Part shown: positions 1 to 9,671 of the stretch, piece after piece
How positions within the stretch are numbered: the first letter of the stretch is position 1
Layout: each line of letters begins with the position of its first letter
From: Akkermansia sp.
GTDB taxonomy: Bacteria > Verrucomicrobiota > Verrucomicrobiia > Verrucomicrobiales > Akkermansiaceae
NCBI GenBank assembly: GCA_022787425.1
Contig: JALFWB010000049.1
Location: forward strand, 1 to 46,446
Length of the DNA stretch: 46,446 nt
Reading direction: 5' to 3'
Program-made: the position numbers and the translations under genes
The notes under the pieces: generated by a model
What the model was told of the DNA's origin: nothing
Seen by the model: the letters and a program-made list of their open reading frames with translations, nothing else
The model's database searches: none

Positions 1-7
1 AAAAGTT

Positions 8-59
8 GGCTTGGCAAACCCAAAGGCTTGCCAAGCCGAAGTTTTTTCTTCGAAAAAAC
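8..59 (-). terminator. Hairpins downstream of tRNA-Ala
   Basis: A perfect 10-bp stem (8-17 with 28-37, ten-base loop) lies just past the tRNA 3' end on the minus strand. A second A/T stem (41-47 with 53-59) follows the tRNA directly and gives a U-rich stretch. Together they look like a transcription terminator for the tRNA; the first stem could also act for a plus-strand gene outside the window. Confidence 0.55.
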
Positions 60-65
60 GGAGGC

Positions 66-138
66 TGGAGCATAGCGGGTTCGAACCGCTGACCTCCTCA
101 ATGCCATTGAGGCGCTCTACCAACTGAGCTAATACCCC
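66..138 (-). tRNA. tRNA-Ala(GGC)
   Basis: The minus strand folds as a 73-nt tRNA. The acceptor pairs 132-138 with 67-73, the D-arm sequence is AGCTCAGTTGGTAGAGC, the anticodon stem is CCTCA/TGAGG with loop ATGGCAT (anticodon GGC, reading GCC), and the T-loop is TTCGAAC. The discriminator is A and the next genomic bases are GCC, so CCA is not encoded and must be added by the CCA-adding enzyme. Confidence 0.95.
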
Positions 139-155
139 GAATAGGTGACGGAGGG

Positions 156-184
156 AGTATAGCGGGAGAAGAAGGGAAAGTCAA
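156..184 (-). promoter_or_regulatory. Promoter of tRNA-Ala
   Basis: Minus strand: TTGACT (179-184), a 17-bp spacer and TATACT (156-161), ending 17 nt before the mature tRNA 5' end. Confidence 0.7.
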
Positions 185-255
185 GGAAAAAGTGAGGATT
201 TTTTTATGCGGGGGAGAAAAAAGGGGATTGGAGGGGGGTGGGGCGGAGTTACCGC

Positions 256-285
256 TTGACGAGCGGCGGTAGATTGTGATAGACT
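256..285 (+). promoter_or_regulatory. recJ promoter (leaderless)
   Basis: TTGACG (256-261), an 18-bp spacer and TAGACT (280-285). The recJ ATG lies only 6 nt after the -10 box, where transcription would normally start, so the mRNA should begin at or next to the start codon. Confidence 0.55.
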
Positions 286-291
286 CGGCGC

Positions 292-2001
292 ATGAGTACG
301 AAGTTCAGTTGGGAAGTGCACCCGACGGACGGTAGTGTAGACTTTGGAGAAGAGTTAAACCGGAAGCTGCCGCTGCTGGTGAGGCGGCTTTTGGCACAAA
401 GAGGCATTGCCGGGCGAGAAGAAGCACTGAAATTTTTACGGCCTAAGTTGGCCGATTTGGGGGATCCCTTTGCGCTGCGCGAAATGAGTTCGGCGGTGGA
501 TCGCATTCTGCGGGCGGCGGATCGGGGGGAGCATGTGTGCATCTTCGGCGATTATGATGTGGACGGCGTGAGCTCCGTTATGCTGCTGCATGCCGTGCTG
601 ACAGCGTACAAAATACGGACGGACTATTTCATCCCCGTGCGCACGCGGGAGGGCTACGGCCTGAGCCGGGAGGGTGTGCGCCGCGCCTTCGAGAAGTGCG
701 GGGAAAAGCCGGCCCTGTTGATTGCCGTGGACTGCGGCACCTCATCGGTGGAGGAGGTGCGGAACCTGCAGGCTGAGGGGGTGGATGTGGTGATTTTGGA
801 CCACCACGAGGCGAGTCCGTTGGGGCGACCGCCTGCTTATGCGGTGGTGAATGCCAAGTTGGAGGAGAGGAGCCGCTACACCTACCTTTGCAGCGCGGGG
901 GTTGTGTTCAAGCTGGCGCATGCTCTGTTGAGGCGGCGGCGTTTGGCGTGGTTTGACCTGAAGCGTTATCTGGATGTGGTGGCGATTGCAACGGTGGCGG
1001 ACATTGTGCCGCTGGTGGAGGAGAATCGCCTTCTGACGAGGCACGGCCTGCGCATCCTGGCCCAGGGCGGGAATGTGGGCCTGAACGCGCTGAACCGCGT
1101 GACCGGGTTGAACCGGGAGCCAACAGCCAGCCACGTCTCCTTCCGCTTGGGTCCGAGGCTGAATGCTGCCGGTCGCATGGATTGCCCGATGGATGCGCTG
1201 GATCTTCTGATGACGCAGGACAGCGCGCGCGCCGAGGAACTGGCTGAGCGTTTGGAGGAGCACAACAAGGCTCGCCGCGCGGAGGAAGAGAAGATACGCG
1301 AGGAGGCTACGCAGATGCTCGAAACGCAATTTCACCCCGCCACGGACCATGTGATCGTACTCGGTTCCCGCACTTGGCACCCCGGCGTGGTCGGCATCGT
1401 GGCTTCTCTGCTCATGCGCCGTTATCACAAGCCCACCGTCATTATTTCCCTGGACGCGAACGGACTCGGCAAGGGCTCCGGACGCTCCGTTCCGGCAGTT
1501 TCCCTGGTGCAGGCCATTCACCATTGCTCGGGTACGCTGGTCTCCGGCGGCGGGCATGATATGGCGGCAGGCTTGGTGGTGCGTGAAGAGATGATCGATG
1601 CCTTCCGCCGTCAGTTTGATGACTATGTGCGGGATAACACCAGCGCGGCAGACTTGAAACCGGTGCTCCACATCGCGGCAGAGGTGCGCTTGGAGGAGCT
1701 GAATACAGAGTTGCTGGACAGCTATGAGCTGCTGGAGCCCTTCGGTAACTCCAACCCGCAACCGGTATTCATATGCCGCAGGGTGATGCCGGCGGATGCC
1801 CCGCGCACGGTGTCCACTCATCACCTGCGACTGTTCCTGCGCCAAGGGAACAGCGAGTGTGATGCCATCTACTTTAACGGCGCACTGCGGCAGTTGCCGG
1901 AGCCCCCGTGGGACGTTGCTTTCACGATAGACCGCAACGTGTGGCATGGGCGTTCGTCCCTCTCTGTGTCAATTCAGGATATACGCTCGGCAGAAGTATG
2001 A
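292..2001 (+). CDS. recJ: Single-stranded-DNA-specific exonuclease RecJ
   Basis: RecJ degrades single-stranded DNA 5'->3' in RecFOR recombination, mismatch repair and base-excision repair. The 569-aa product has the usual family length. The DHH phosphoesterase core is visible: the GDYDVDG motif near residue 85 and LDHHE near residue 169 supply metal ligands. The DHHA1 substrate motif GGGHDMAAG lies near residue 418, followed by an OB-fold-like C-terminal part. The ATG at 292 is chosen because homology starts soon after it and a promoter lies just upstream. The stop overlaps the next start as ATGA, so the two genes are probably translationally coupled. Confidence 0.95.
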   Translation: MSTKFSWEVHPTDGSVDFGEELNRKLPLLVRRLLAQRGIAGREEALKFLRPKLADLGDPFALREMSSAVDRILRAADRGEHVCIFGDYDVDGVSSVMLLHAVLTAYKIRTDYFIPVRTREGYGLSREGVRRAFEKCGEKPALLIAVDCGTSSVEEVRNLQAEGVDVVILDHHEASPLGRPPAYAVVNAKLEERSRYTYLCSAGVVFKLAHALLRRRRLAWFDLKRYLDVVAIATVADIVPLVEENRLLTRHGLRILAQGGNVGLNALNRVTGLNREPTASHVSFRLGPRLNAAGRMDCPMDALDLLMTQDSARAEELAERLEEHNKARRAEEEKIREEATQMLETQFHPATDHVIVLGSRTWHPGVVGIVASLLMRRYHKPTVIISLDANGLGKGSGRSVPAVSLVQAIHHCSGTLVSGGGHDMAAGLVVREEMIDAFRRQFDDYVRDNTSAADLKPVLHIAAEVRLEELNTELLDSYELLEPFGNSNPQPVFICRRVMPADAPRTVSTHHLRLFLRQGNSECDAIYFNGALRQLPEPPWDVAFTIDRNVWHGRSSLSVSIQDIRSAEV

Positions 2002-2930
2002 GACAACCCCTCCTCCCCAAGCAAGGACCGGCCCCGCCGCCGCCGACTCCCGGTCAGCTGCCGGGGGATTGGCGCACCCCGCCGGAGCGGCCCCCGCGTG
2101 CGGTGGCGGAGGATGACTCCACCCTGCGGCGTTTTCACCTGCATGTGAAGGAGCAGCAGACCCGCTTGGCTACTGTCGAGGCGTATTGTGAGCCGGAGGT
2201 CTACGAGAACGGCTGCATCAGCGGCTGGCCGAGGCGGCGGCGTCTGTTTGCGGCGTATGTCTTCCTGCTCCCCATGTCGGTGATCATGGTGTTTGCGCTC
2301 CTGCTGCAGATTTACCATGCTGCCCCGACGGAGGAGGAAGCACTGGGCTTCTGGACGAGTGAGCCGGTGTGGTTCTCCCTGATGGGGGTGTCCCTGTACC
2401 TGTCTCTGTTGTTGGTTCAGCCTGCCATGCCGCTGCTGGCCTATGTGTATGTGGTGGGGCATGAGTTGACGCACGCTTTGGTGGCTCTGTGCTGTTTGGG
2501 CAAGGTGACGGACTTTAAGTTTACGACGCAGGGCGGATATGTGGATACGGATAAGGATAACACGGCCATTGCCTTGGCTCCCTATTTTGTACCGCTGTGG
2601 ATGCTGGTGTGGGTCGGGCTTCTTTGGGCGGTGAATTGGTTGTACCCCTTTGATGCCTACCATCCCTGGTTTTATGCCGGGACGGGATTCTGGTGGTGTT
2701 TTCACATTTACTGGACGATGTGGGTCATTCCCCGCGAGCAGCCGGATATGCTGGAAAACGGACTGGTGTTTTCCTTCCTCATCACACTGATGATGAACAT
2801 TGTTGTGCTGTTGCTCATTCTGCGCATGTTCGGGCTTGTGACCCTGCACGGGTATTGGTTGGATGTGCAGCGTTGCGCCTTGGGAATGTACTCCCTGCTG
2901 TGTGAGATTTGCGGCTTGGTGTTCTCTTGA
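1998..2930 (+). CDS. Polytopic membrane protein with HExxH motif (M50-like)
   Basis: The 310-aa product starts at the ATG overlapping the recJ stop. Residues 1-80 are Pro-rich, charged and probably cytoplasmic. About six hydrophobic segments follow. The third carries HELTH at residues 155-159, a zinc-binding HExxH placed inside a membrane helix as in site-2 proteases (M50). A GGYVDTDKDN stretch follows about 20 residues later and an LAPYF segment after that, loosely resembling the second half of an M50 active site. I do not recognise a named family. A membrane metalloprotease is plausible, but the third metal ligand is not certain. The overlap with recJ probably reflects co-transcription, not shared function. 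Confidence 0.75.
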   Translation: MRQPLLPKQGPAPPPPTPGQLPGDWRTPPERPPRAVAEDDSTLRRFHLHVKEQQTRLATVEAYCEPEVYENGCISGWPRRRRLFAAYVFLLPMSVIMVFALLLQIYHAAPTEEEALGFWTSEPVWFSLMGVSLYLSLLLVQPAMPLLAYVYVVGHELTHALVALCCLGKVTDFKFTTQGGYVDTDKDNTAIALAPYFVPLWMLVWVGLLWAVNWLYPFDAYHPWFYAGTGFWWCFHIYWTMWVIPREQPDMLENGLVFSFLITLMMNIVVLLLILRMFGLVTLHGYWLDVQRCALGMYSLLCEICGLVFS

Positions 2931-2939
2931 GCAGCGGGC

Positions 2940-3194
2940 TCAGAGCTCATAGGGATCCTCCTCATCATCCGATTCCGCAGCGGAAAAATCCTCATCCTCC
3001 GGAGAGAAATACTCCTGCAGCGGCAGAGCCGTCGGGGGCGGGAATTTTTCTTTACCGAGCATGTAGGCACAGGCCAGCAGAAGAAAGTGGGAGGTGCTGA
3101 TGGCATTGAACCTGCAGATGGCCTCGATTTCATCCGAGAGCTCCCCCGGACAGCGCAGGACAACATTCGGCCACAGTCTGTCGAGCTTGCTCAT
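2940..3194 (-). CDS. Small acidic protein of unknown function
   Basis: An 84-aa product that I do not recognise. Residues 1-50 contain a possible helix pair (ELSDEIEAICRFNAISTSHF, then LLLACAYMLG). The last 20 residues are strongly acidic (EDEDF, ESDDEEDPYEL). The ATG at 3194 is preferred over longer in-frame starts because upstream codons run into poorly coding sequence. It converges with the HELTH membrane-protein gene, whose stop is 9 nt away, and lies 31 nt downstream of the lipid-kinase gene on the same strand, so it may be the last gene of that transcription unit. Confidence 0.6.
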   Translation of the reverse strand: MSKLDRLWPNVVLRCPGELSDEIEAICRFNAISTSHFLLLACAYMLGKEKFPPPTALPLQEYFSPEDEDFSAAESDDEEDPYEL

Positions 3195-3225
3195 TCTGTT
3201 CGGTGGGTGGTTGGTTCGGGGGGGA

Positions 3226-4125
3226 TTACTGCGCGTTCGGCAGGTCGGGAACACAGACGCGCAATCGCTGCGGTAGGCGCGTGATATGCGCCTGCTCCCC
3301 CGGTTGCAGGGTTGCGACGTAATCACCATCCAGCTGATAGGGCAGGCCCCCGTCGGCCTCGATGATGCCCTCCGACAACTGAAGCACATTTGTCATGAAC
3401 GAGGTATTGCGGTCCGTTCCCCCGGACAGCAGCATGCAGCAGAGACTCTCCGCAATGATACCCGGAAGGCACTGATGGAAGATAGCTGCGTCCAGCAGGC
3501 CGTCATCGTAAGCGGCACCCCGGAAGAGCTTCCCGGGCCCGGCGTAGCGCTTGCCGTTGCCGAAGATGATCTGCTTGCCCCGGTAGGTTCGACCGTCCGG
3601 CAGGTGCAGAGTCACGGCGGGCAGGTGCTCCGTCATCACCTTCAGCCCCGTGAGCAGGTGGGCGGCGGCCCCGATGCGCTTCTTCATGCCCGGGGTAATG
3701 AGTTGGATGATACGCGCATCCGGCCCGAAGCCTGCCATCTGGAGGAAAGGCTTACCGTTCACCGTAAAGATATCCACCTGCGCCGGATTGCCGCTGCGCA
3801 TGGCGGCGAGCGCGCGGTCGAAGTTGCGGGAGCCTATGCCCAGCTCACGCGCAAAAACATTCATGGTGCCGGAGGGCAGGATGCCCAGCGCGCAGGCCGA
3901 CCCCATCAGCCCCTGCGCTGCGCACATGAGCGTGCCGTCCCCGCCGGCCGCCGCCACGATGGGCTCCCCCTCCGCCGCCAGCCGGGCCGCCGTCTCGGTG
4001 AGGTGCTCGGCACTGCGCGTGGGGATGAGCCGGAACTCCTCCTCGTGGGCCGACAGCCACGCCCGCAGGCCCGAGGTATGCAGACTGCCGGCGGCCGGGT
4101 TCAGCAGCAGGGGGATCGTGTTCAT
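3226..4125 (-). CDS. Diacylglycerol/lipid kinase family protein
   Basis: A 299-aa member of the DAGK catalytic family (YegS/DgkB-like). Such enzymes phosphorylate diacylglycerol or a related lipid using ATP. The nucleotide-binding signature GGDGT is at residues 61-65, preceded by the NPAAG motif at 9-13. Later family motifs include GILPSGTMNVFARELGI and a YDDGLLDA segment. The ATG at 4125 places NPAAG at the expected distance from the N-terminus. The gene starts 7 nt after the cdsA stop on the same strand, so the two form a phospholipid-metabolism operon. The exact lipid substrate cannot be read from sequence. Confidence 0.88.
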   Translation of the reverse strand: MNTIPLLLNPAAGSLHTSGLRAWLSAHEEEFRLIPTRSAEHLTETAARLAAEGEPIVAAAGGDGTLMCAAQGLMGSACALGILPSGTMNVFARELGIGSRNFDRALAAMRSGNPAQVDIFTVNGKPFLQMAGFGPDARIIQLITPGMKKRIGAAAHLLTGLKVMTEHLPAVTLHLPDGRTYRGKQIIFGNGKRYAGPGKLFRGAAYDDGLLDAAIFHQCLPGIIAESLCCMLLSGGTDRNTSFMTNVLQLSEGIIEADGGLPYQLDGDYVATLQPGEQAHITRLPQRLRVCVPDLPNAQ

Positions 4126-4132
4126 CGCGTTA

Positions 4133-5053
4133 TCAGAGAATACCCAACACCGCCACCGCAAAGGAAACCGTGAAGGCCGGGGAGTCGATGAGATCGAAGA
4201 TGCCGCCGATGCCCGGCAGCAGAGAGCCGCTGTCCTTCACCTCCAGCCCCCGCTTGATGAGCGAGCCCGCCAGATCCCCCGCCACGGACAGCACGAAAAG
4301 CACCGGCATGAGTACCAGGAAGAACACCGGGGAGGTATACACCGCCAGCCCGCAGAACTCCCCCGGCTGCCCCAGGAAGGCCCGGAAATCCGCCATGCCG
4401 CTGATGAGCCACGCCACCAGGGTGGTGATGATCAGCGAGCCGATGATGCCCTCCCAGGTCTTTTTGGGCGAAACCGTCGGGCTGAAGCGGCGGGAGATGA
4501 AGCGCCCGCCCGTCAGCACCCCGCAGACATAGGCCCAAATATCACTCATCTTGGTAACAAGGATGAGCCAGAGCAGAGAGTAGACGGCGTACTCGCTGCC
4601 CAGAGCGGCCAGGGCAAAGGCGAAGAGCCACACCGGGTAGACAAAGGCCAGCAGCCCCGTGCCCACGGAAGCCAGCGCCTGCGCCCCCGTGCGGCCCTTG
4701 TAGTCCATGCGGATCAGCTCGCAGAAGAAGCAGGCCAGGGCATAGAACACCAGGCAGCCCAGGGCTACCGGCGCAAACTGAAAGAGCCCGTTGAACCACT
4801 CATCGTTAAAGAGCACCCCCGCCGCCATGAGCCACGGATAGACAAGCCCCGCTGCCAGGGCAAGCGGTCGGCTCGTCGTCTCTGCGCGGCTGCGCAGCAT
4901 GTTGTGCCACTCCACGGTGGTGAGGTTGCAGAACAGGCAGATGAGCACGGCATAGCCGGCGGGCTCATTGAAGCCCACGGCAGCACCCAGCAGGGAGAGC
5001 AGCACCACGGTGCTGAAAAGGCGCTCGAGGAAGGTCTTGACTTTCGGTGTCAT
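4133..5053 (-). CDS. cdsA: Phosphatidate cytidylyltransferase CdsA
   Basis: CdsA makes CDP-diacylglycerol from phosphatidic acid and CTP in the inner membrane, the entry point to phosphatidylglycerol and phosphatidylethanolamine. The 306-aa protein has about seven to eight hydrophobic segments. The C-terminal family signature runs from GSLIKRGLEVKDSG to GIGGIFDLIDS at about residues 264-291, and a cytoplasmic SPKKTWEG motif lies near 200. The size is slightly above the usual 270-300 aa. It sits upstream of a lipid kinase that would supply phosphatidate, which fits a shared pathway. Confidence 0.92.
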   Translation of the reverse strand: MTPKVKTFLERLFSTVVLLSLLGAAVGFNEPAGYAVLICLFCNLTTVEWHNMLRSRAETTSRPLALAAGLVYPWLMAAGVLFNDEWFNGLFQFAPVALGCLVFYALACFFCELIRMDYKGRTGAQALASVGTGLLAFVYPVWLFAFALAALGSEYAVYSLLWLILVTKMSDIWAYVCGVLTGGRFISRRFSPTVSPKKTWEGIIGSLIITTLVAWLISGMADFRAFLGQPGEFCGLAVYTSPVFFLVLMPVLFVLSVAGDLAGSLIKRGLEVKDSGSLLPGIGGIFDLIDSPAFTVSFAVAVLGIL

Positions 5054-5080
5054 GGTTCTGTTGAGGGGAGAGAGTGCAGA

Positions 5081-5112
5081 GCCCGGCAGCGGGGGTGGGC
5101 CTGCTGCCGGGC
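5081..5112. terminator. Hairpin between fumarase and cdsA
   Basis: A perfect 10-bp GC-rich stem (5081-5090 with 5103-5112) sits between the end of the fumarase gene and the cdsA start. There is no U-tract, so it may be a weak or Rho-assisted terminator. Confidence 0.35.
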
Positions 5113-5122
5113 GAAGCGGGCA

Positions 5123-6778
<1,656 letters not shown>

Positions 6779-6787
6779 AACGCCGCC

Positions 6788-6816
6788 AGTATACCACTTT
6801 GCGCGCGGCTTGGCGA
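6788..6816 (-). promoter_or_regulatory. Fumarase promoter
   Basis: Minus strand: TCGCCA (6811-6816), a 17-bp spacer and TATACT (6788-6793), 9 nt before the ATG, predicting a nearly leaderless mRNA. Confidence 0.5.
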
Positions 6817-6866
6817 GCAAAAACACGCGCGGAGCGGCCTCCGGAGGCCGAAAAAGGGCGAGCGGC

Positions 6867-7625
6867 TCAATCCCCGGTGGGGGACTGCCCGGCAAGGAGG
6901 GCCCGGGCGAAGGTGTCCGGCAGCCCGGTGCGGCAGATTTTCGCGGCGGCCCGGCGGGTGTCGTAGGGCACGCGGCGCAGGATGAGCTCCGGTGCGCCGG
7001 GGGTGTAGAGGGCGTAGGCGGCGCGGGGGTCGCCGTCGCGGGGTTGGCCGACGGAGCCGGGGTTGATGAGGTAGCGGCAGCCGGGGCGCAGGGTCAGGCG
7101 GTAGCTGCCCTCTGCCGTGTAGGTGACGGGCAGGGCGCGGATGCCCCCGGGGCCGGACTCGAACACGGTGGGGCGGTGGGTGTGGCCGAAGAAGCCCGAG
7201 TCGGCGGAGCAGGCGGCGAAGGAGTCCCGCGCGCGTTGCGGGGTGTGCAGCCGCTGCCACGTCTCGGGGGCGGCAAAGGAGGCGTGCACCAGCTCCGCCC
7301 CGCCGTAGGTCACGCGGTGGGGGAGGTCGCGCAGGCTCTGTGTCAGCTCCGGGCCCAGCAGCTCTTCGGTGCGGTCCATCATCCCCGTGTAGAGCGGCGG
7401 CCAGCCGGCGGAGTGTCGGTCCTGCAGCACAGCCTCGTGGTTTCCCTGCACGGCCGCAGCCAGCAGGGGCAGCAGGGTGCGCACGCACCAAGCGGGGTCG
7501 CCGTTGAAGCCGATGAGGTCGCCGAGGCTCACGAAGCTCTCCGCACCCTGCGCCCGTGCATCCGCCAACACGGCCTCGAGGGCTTCTCGGTTGGCGTGCA
7601 CATCGCTCAACACGGCGGTCGTCAT
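6867..7625 (-). CDS. Metallophosphoesterase family protein
   Basis: A 252-aa calcineurin-like phosphoesterase. Metal-binding motifs appear in order: DVH at the N-terminus ([11 protein letters not shown]), GDLIGFNG near residue 36, GNHE near residue 63 and GHTH in the second half (FFGHTHRP). The layout matches the YfcE/MJ0936-like group of bacterial phosphodiesterases. The substrate is unknown. Its ATG overlaps the stop of the upstream gene by one base (TGATG), so the two are translationally coupled. Confidence 0.85.
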   Translation of the reverse strand: MTTAVLSDVHANREALEAVLADARAQGAESFVSLGDLIGFNGDPAWCVRTLLPLLAAAVQGNHEAVLQDRHSAGWPPLYTGMMDRTEELLGPELTQSLRDLPHRVTYGGAELVHASFAAPETWQRLHTPQRARDSFAACSADSGFFGHTHRPTVFESGPGGIRALPVTYTAEGSYRLTLRPGCRYLINPGSVGQPRDGDPRAAYALYTPGAPELILRRVPYDTRRAAAKICRTGLPDTFARALLAGQSPTGD

Positions 7626-8062
7626 CAGCCGCGCAGCAGGTTCATCAGTTGCATCTGGAATTCCTGCATCTCCTCCGGCGTCGGCTTGCCGCCGGTGTAG
7701 TTGTCCATGGCCAGGCGGCCCATGGTATCCACCAGCCAGGTGGCTTGCTTGCCGCCGGGGAAGCTGACCTTGCCGGAGTAGATGGCGCCGGGGGGCGTGA
7801 TGTCATCCAAGGTCACACGCACACCGCCGGGGGTAGGCGCGGCAGGCTCGGGGGCCGGAGCCGGAGCGGGGGCGGCCTTGACGGGCTCGGGGGCGCTCCG
7901 CAGCTCGATGCCGTGGTCCAGAAGCAGGAAGCGCAGGTCCATGTAGGTCATGTGCACGCCGCATTCTGTGTTCAGTTTCTTCTGAATGCCGTTCAAATCC
8001 ACGCCCTGTGCGGCCCAGGTGCGCACGCAATCCAGTTGCTCTGCAGTGAGTTCTCCGTTCAT
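7625..8062 (-). CDS. Hypothetical protein with N-terminal helical and C-terminal globular part
   Basis: A 145-aa product that I cannot assign. Residues 1-45 look like a small helical domain (LTAEQLDCVRTWAAQG, then IQKKLNTECGVHMTYMDLR). A Pro/Ala linker spans about 58-75 and a short globular C-terminal part follows (VTLDDITPPGA, VSFPGGKQATWLVDTMGRL). The ATG at 8062 is favoured by a strong promoter 7 nt upstream. The one-base overlap with the metallophosphoesterase gene implies joint expression. Confidence 0.7.
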   Translation of the reverse strand: MNGELTAEQLDCVRTWAAQGVDLNGIQKKLNTECGVHMTYMDLRFLLLDHGIELRSAPEPVKAAPAPAPAPEPAAPTPGGVRVTLDDITPPGAIYSGKVSFPGGKQATWLVDTMGRLAMDNYTGGKPTPEEMQEFQMQLMNLLRG

Positions 8063-8069
8063 GCCCCCC

Positions 8070-8098
8070 ACTATACGCCGCGCCGCCGCCCTTGGCAA
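8070..8098 (-). promoter_or_regulatory. Promoter of the 145-aa protein/phosphoesterase operon
   Basis: Minus strand: TTGCCA (8093-8098), a 17-bp spacer and TATAGT (8070-8075), only 7 nt before the ATG at 8062. The mRNA would be essentially leaderless. Confidence 0.65.
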
Positions 8099-8099
8099 G

Positions 8100-8140
8100 C
8101 AAAAAACACGGCAGGGAGCCCCGCGATGAAGCTCCCTGCC
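8100..8140 (-). terminator. Terminator of the tRNA Lys-Lys-Thr cluster
   Basis: A perfect 10-bp stem (8131-8140 with 8110-8119) followed on the minus strand by GTGTTTTTT, directly after the last tRNA of the cluster. Confidence 0.8.
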
Positions 8141-8147
8141 GTTTCAG

Positions 8148-8220
8148 TACCCCCGCGCGGGCTCGAACCGCGGACAAACTGATTAAGAGTCAGCTGCTCT
8201 ACCAACTGAGCTACGGAGGC
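8148..8220 (-). tRNA. tRNA-Lys(CTT), copy 1
   Basis: The minus strand folds as a 73-nt tRNA with anticodon loop CTCTTAA (anticodon CTT, reading AAG), a canonical D-arm and T-loop TTCGAGC. The first acceptor pair is G-U. The 3' CCA is not encoded. It is identical to the copy 35 nt upstream. Confidence 0.95.
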
Positions 8221-8254
8221 TTTCCTGTTACACACTCGGCAGCATCCGGATGAA

Positions 8255-8327
8255 TACCCCCGCGCGGGCTCGAACCGCGGACAAACTGATTAAGAGTCAG
8301 CTGCTCTACCAACTGAGCTACGGAGGC
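8255..8327 (-). tRNA. tRNA-Lys(CTT), copy 2
   Basis: Base-for-base identical to the tRNA at 8148-8220, so a recent tandem duplication or conversion is likely. It is the middle gene of the three-tRNA unit. CCA is not encoded. Confidence 0.95.
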
Positions 8328-8374
8328 ATCTAATCCGGTTGCACCTGCACCACCCCCGTTGCCGGTGGATGGAG

Positions 8375-8446
8375 AGCCGCTGGTCAGATTTGAACTGACG
8401 ACCCACGCATTACGAATGCGTTGCTCTACCACTGAGCTACAGCGGC
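8375..8446 (-). tRNA. tRNA-Thr(CGT)
   Basis: A 72-nt minus-strand tRNA with anticodon loop TTCGTAA (anticodon CGT, reading ACG), seven acceptor pairs (GCCGCTG with CAGCGGC) and discriminator U. It is the first gene of the Thr-Lys-Lys unit and borders the accessory island. CCA is not encoded. Confidence 0.95.
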
Positions 8447-8464
8447 GATGCTGTGTGCGCAGCA

Positions 8465-8493
8465 AGTTAATCATATTTTGCTCCGCTTTGCAA
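8465..8493 (-). promoter_or_regulatory. Promoter of the tRNA Thr-Lys-Lys unit
   Basis: Minus strand: TTGCAA (8488-8493), 17 bp, then TTAACT (8465-8470), 18 nt before tRNA-Thr. The -10 box is imperfect; an overlapping TATGAT is too close to the -35 box. Confidence 0.45.
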
Positions 8494-8664
8494 GCTAAAT
8501 TTTCAAAAATCGGCAATTTTTTTTCGTTTTCTGCTCAAAATAGGGTAAAAATCGGCACTCCGTCGGATTCGGTGGCCCTCCCCCTCCGCAGGTGCAAGCC
8601 CCCGGCTTCCTCCCCTTTCGACCTCCATCCCCACTGCGTCATCACCCACCCCCGCGCATGAATC

Positions 8665-8703
8665 CGGAATCAGCCCGGGTGGATGAGTCAGAGAAAGGTA
8701 CAC
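8665..8703. repeat. Short island repeat, copy 1
   Basis: This stretch contains GTCAGAGAAAGGTACACACC and closely matches 13922-13961, differing at only a few positions. One frame reads RERYTPY in both copies, continuing here and stopping directly after it in the second. It may mark where coding modules were joined or lost. Confidence 0.6.
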
Positions 8704-8724
8704 ACCTTATACGGATTCATACCG

Positions 8725-8907
8725 CGACACGCGAAGAAACAACAACCGGGCCATGCCGGCGCCGGAGAGTAAGACCAAGCTCAAGCCGGAAAAGATGCCA
8801 CTTGACACACTTTCTGCTTGCTTCGAGACCGGAACTATGTAAATTCAGATATAGCCAATCCATCGCCATGATTTCCGCATTCCCACAGTACCGCAAACGC
8901 CCTATGA
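8725..8907 (+). repeat. 183-bp island repeat, copy 1
   Basis: Aligns without gaps to 12152-12334 at roughly 80% identity. It includes a conserved reading frame for a hydrophilic peptide (PESKTKLKPEKMP, then DTLSACF, ending GTM before TAA). About 25 nt later comes a conserved ATG starting MISAFPQYRKR. It therefore looks like the end of one gene plus the start of another, both now cut off. The parent gene is not recognised; an Rhs-linked toxin tail is a guess. Confidence 0.65.
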
Positions 8908-9005
8908 CTACCCGTGCAGGAGTAGGGCGGAGCGTGCGGGGAATGCGGAGCCGTGGCAGCCGGTTATCCCCCTGTCAAATTTATAAAAAAAGACGAATCA
9001 CCTAA

Positions 9006-9587
9006 ATGAACATGAGGCACTGTTTTTTGTTGGTAGCTATATCGGGAGCATTAGGGGCAAATGCTGTCGTATTTGCAGATGATGCCACCGGGCTCTTCCA
9101 TGCGGTAGATGAAGAAGTTCGGGTTCTACGGCGGGCTTCGGAGCCCGAGGGTAAGAGGGCACGGGGCTCCGGCTCAGTACAGGATGAGGCGACCGGGATG
9201 GCAAAGCAGCTACTGCATACGTCGACGCAGTATGACCGAGAATGCGAAGCAAGAGGATATGGGAGCCTCTCTGAGCACCGTGCTTTCACATTGAAGACGA
9301 TGGAGAAGATGCGCGGCGTATTCAAAGGTGTGCGGGATGAAAAACTGCTTTATCTGACCATACTGAAATTCCGCGAGGTAACCCCCGCCGAAACAACATT
9401 TCGCTCGAATATCATGTATAATGTTTATGATGATATCATCATGCATCTTTGTAAATTGGGAACACCGCGAGCTTATCACTATCTTCTGGAACTCAAGAAG
9501 GTATCAAGTGACGGTCGTTTGACTTTTCTCAATGAGATGGAGGCGAGTTATTTCAGAAAGTTTCGAGACGCGAAATCAAAGAAATAG
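9006..9587 (+). CDS. Predicted secreted protein of unknown function
   Basis: A 193-aa product with a signal peptide at residues 1-25 (hydrophobic LLVAISGALGANAVVFA, likely cleaved before DD). The mature part is helical and charged and looks soluble (HRAFTLKTMEKMRGVF, YNVYDDIIMHLCKLG). I do not recognise a family. It lies between a degenerate repeat and an ankyrin gene in the island, so a periplasmic immunity or effector-linked role is possible, but this is only context. The ATG at 9006 is preferred because it gives a complete signal peptide. Confidence 0.65.
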   Translation: MNMRHCFLLVAISGALGANAVVFADDATGLFHAVDEEVRVLRRASEPEGKRARGSGSVQDEATGMAKQLLHTSTQYDRECEARGYGSLSEHRAFTLKTMEKMRGVFKGVRDEKLLYLTILKFREVTPAETTFRSNIMYNVYDDIIMHLCKLGTPRAYHYLLELKKVSSDGRLTFLNEMEASYFRKFRDAKSKK

Positions 9588-9671
9588 TCCACGTCACCCT
9601 TTCGGATGCGACCGAAGTTATGGGGTGCTTGCTTTTTCCTCCTGCGGCAACGAGCTTCCCGGGTTACATTT

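Larger units (their letters stand above)
8494..9005. other. Gene-poor left edge of the accessory island
   Basis: About 500 bases without a convincing complete gene. The first part is AT-rich, then C-rich. From 8665 it carries a short repeat shared with 13922-13961, and from 8725 to 8907 the first copy of a 183-bp repeat also found at 12152-12334. One frame through both can be read as the tail of a lost protein ending at a TAA near 8842. I see no promoter of good quality for the gene at 9006. Confidence 0.5.

Noticed and set aside
8211..8516. A minus-strand frame of 101 codons across the tRNA cluster
   Set aside because: It overlaps two complete tRNA genes and has no coding character of its own.
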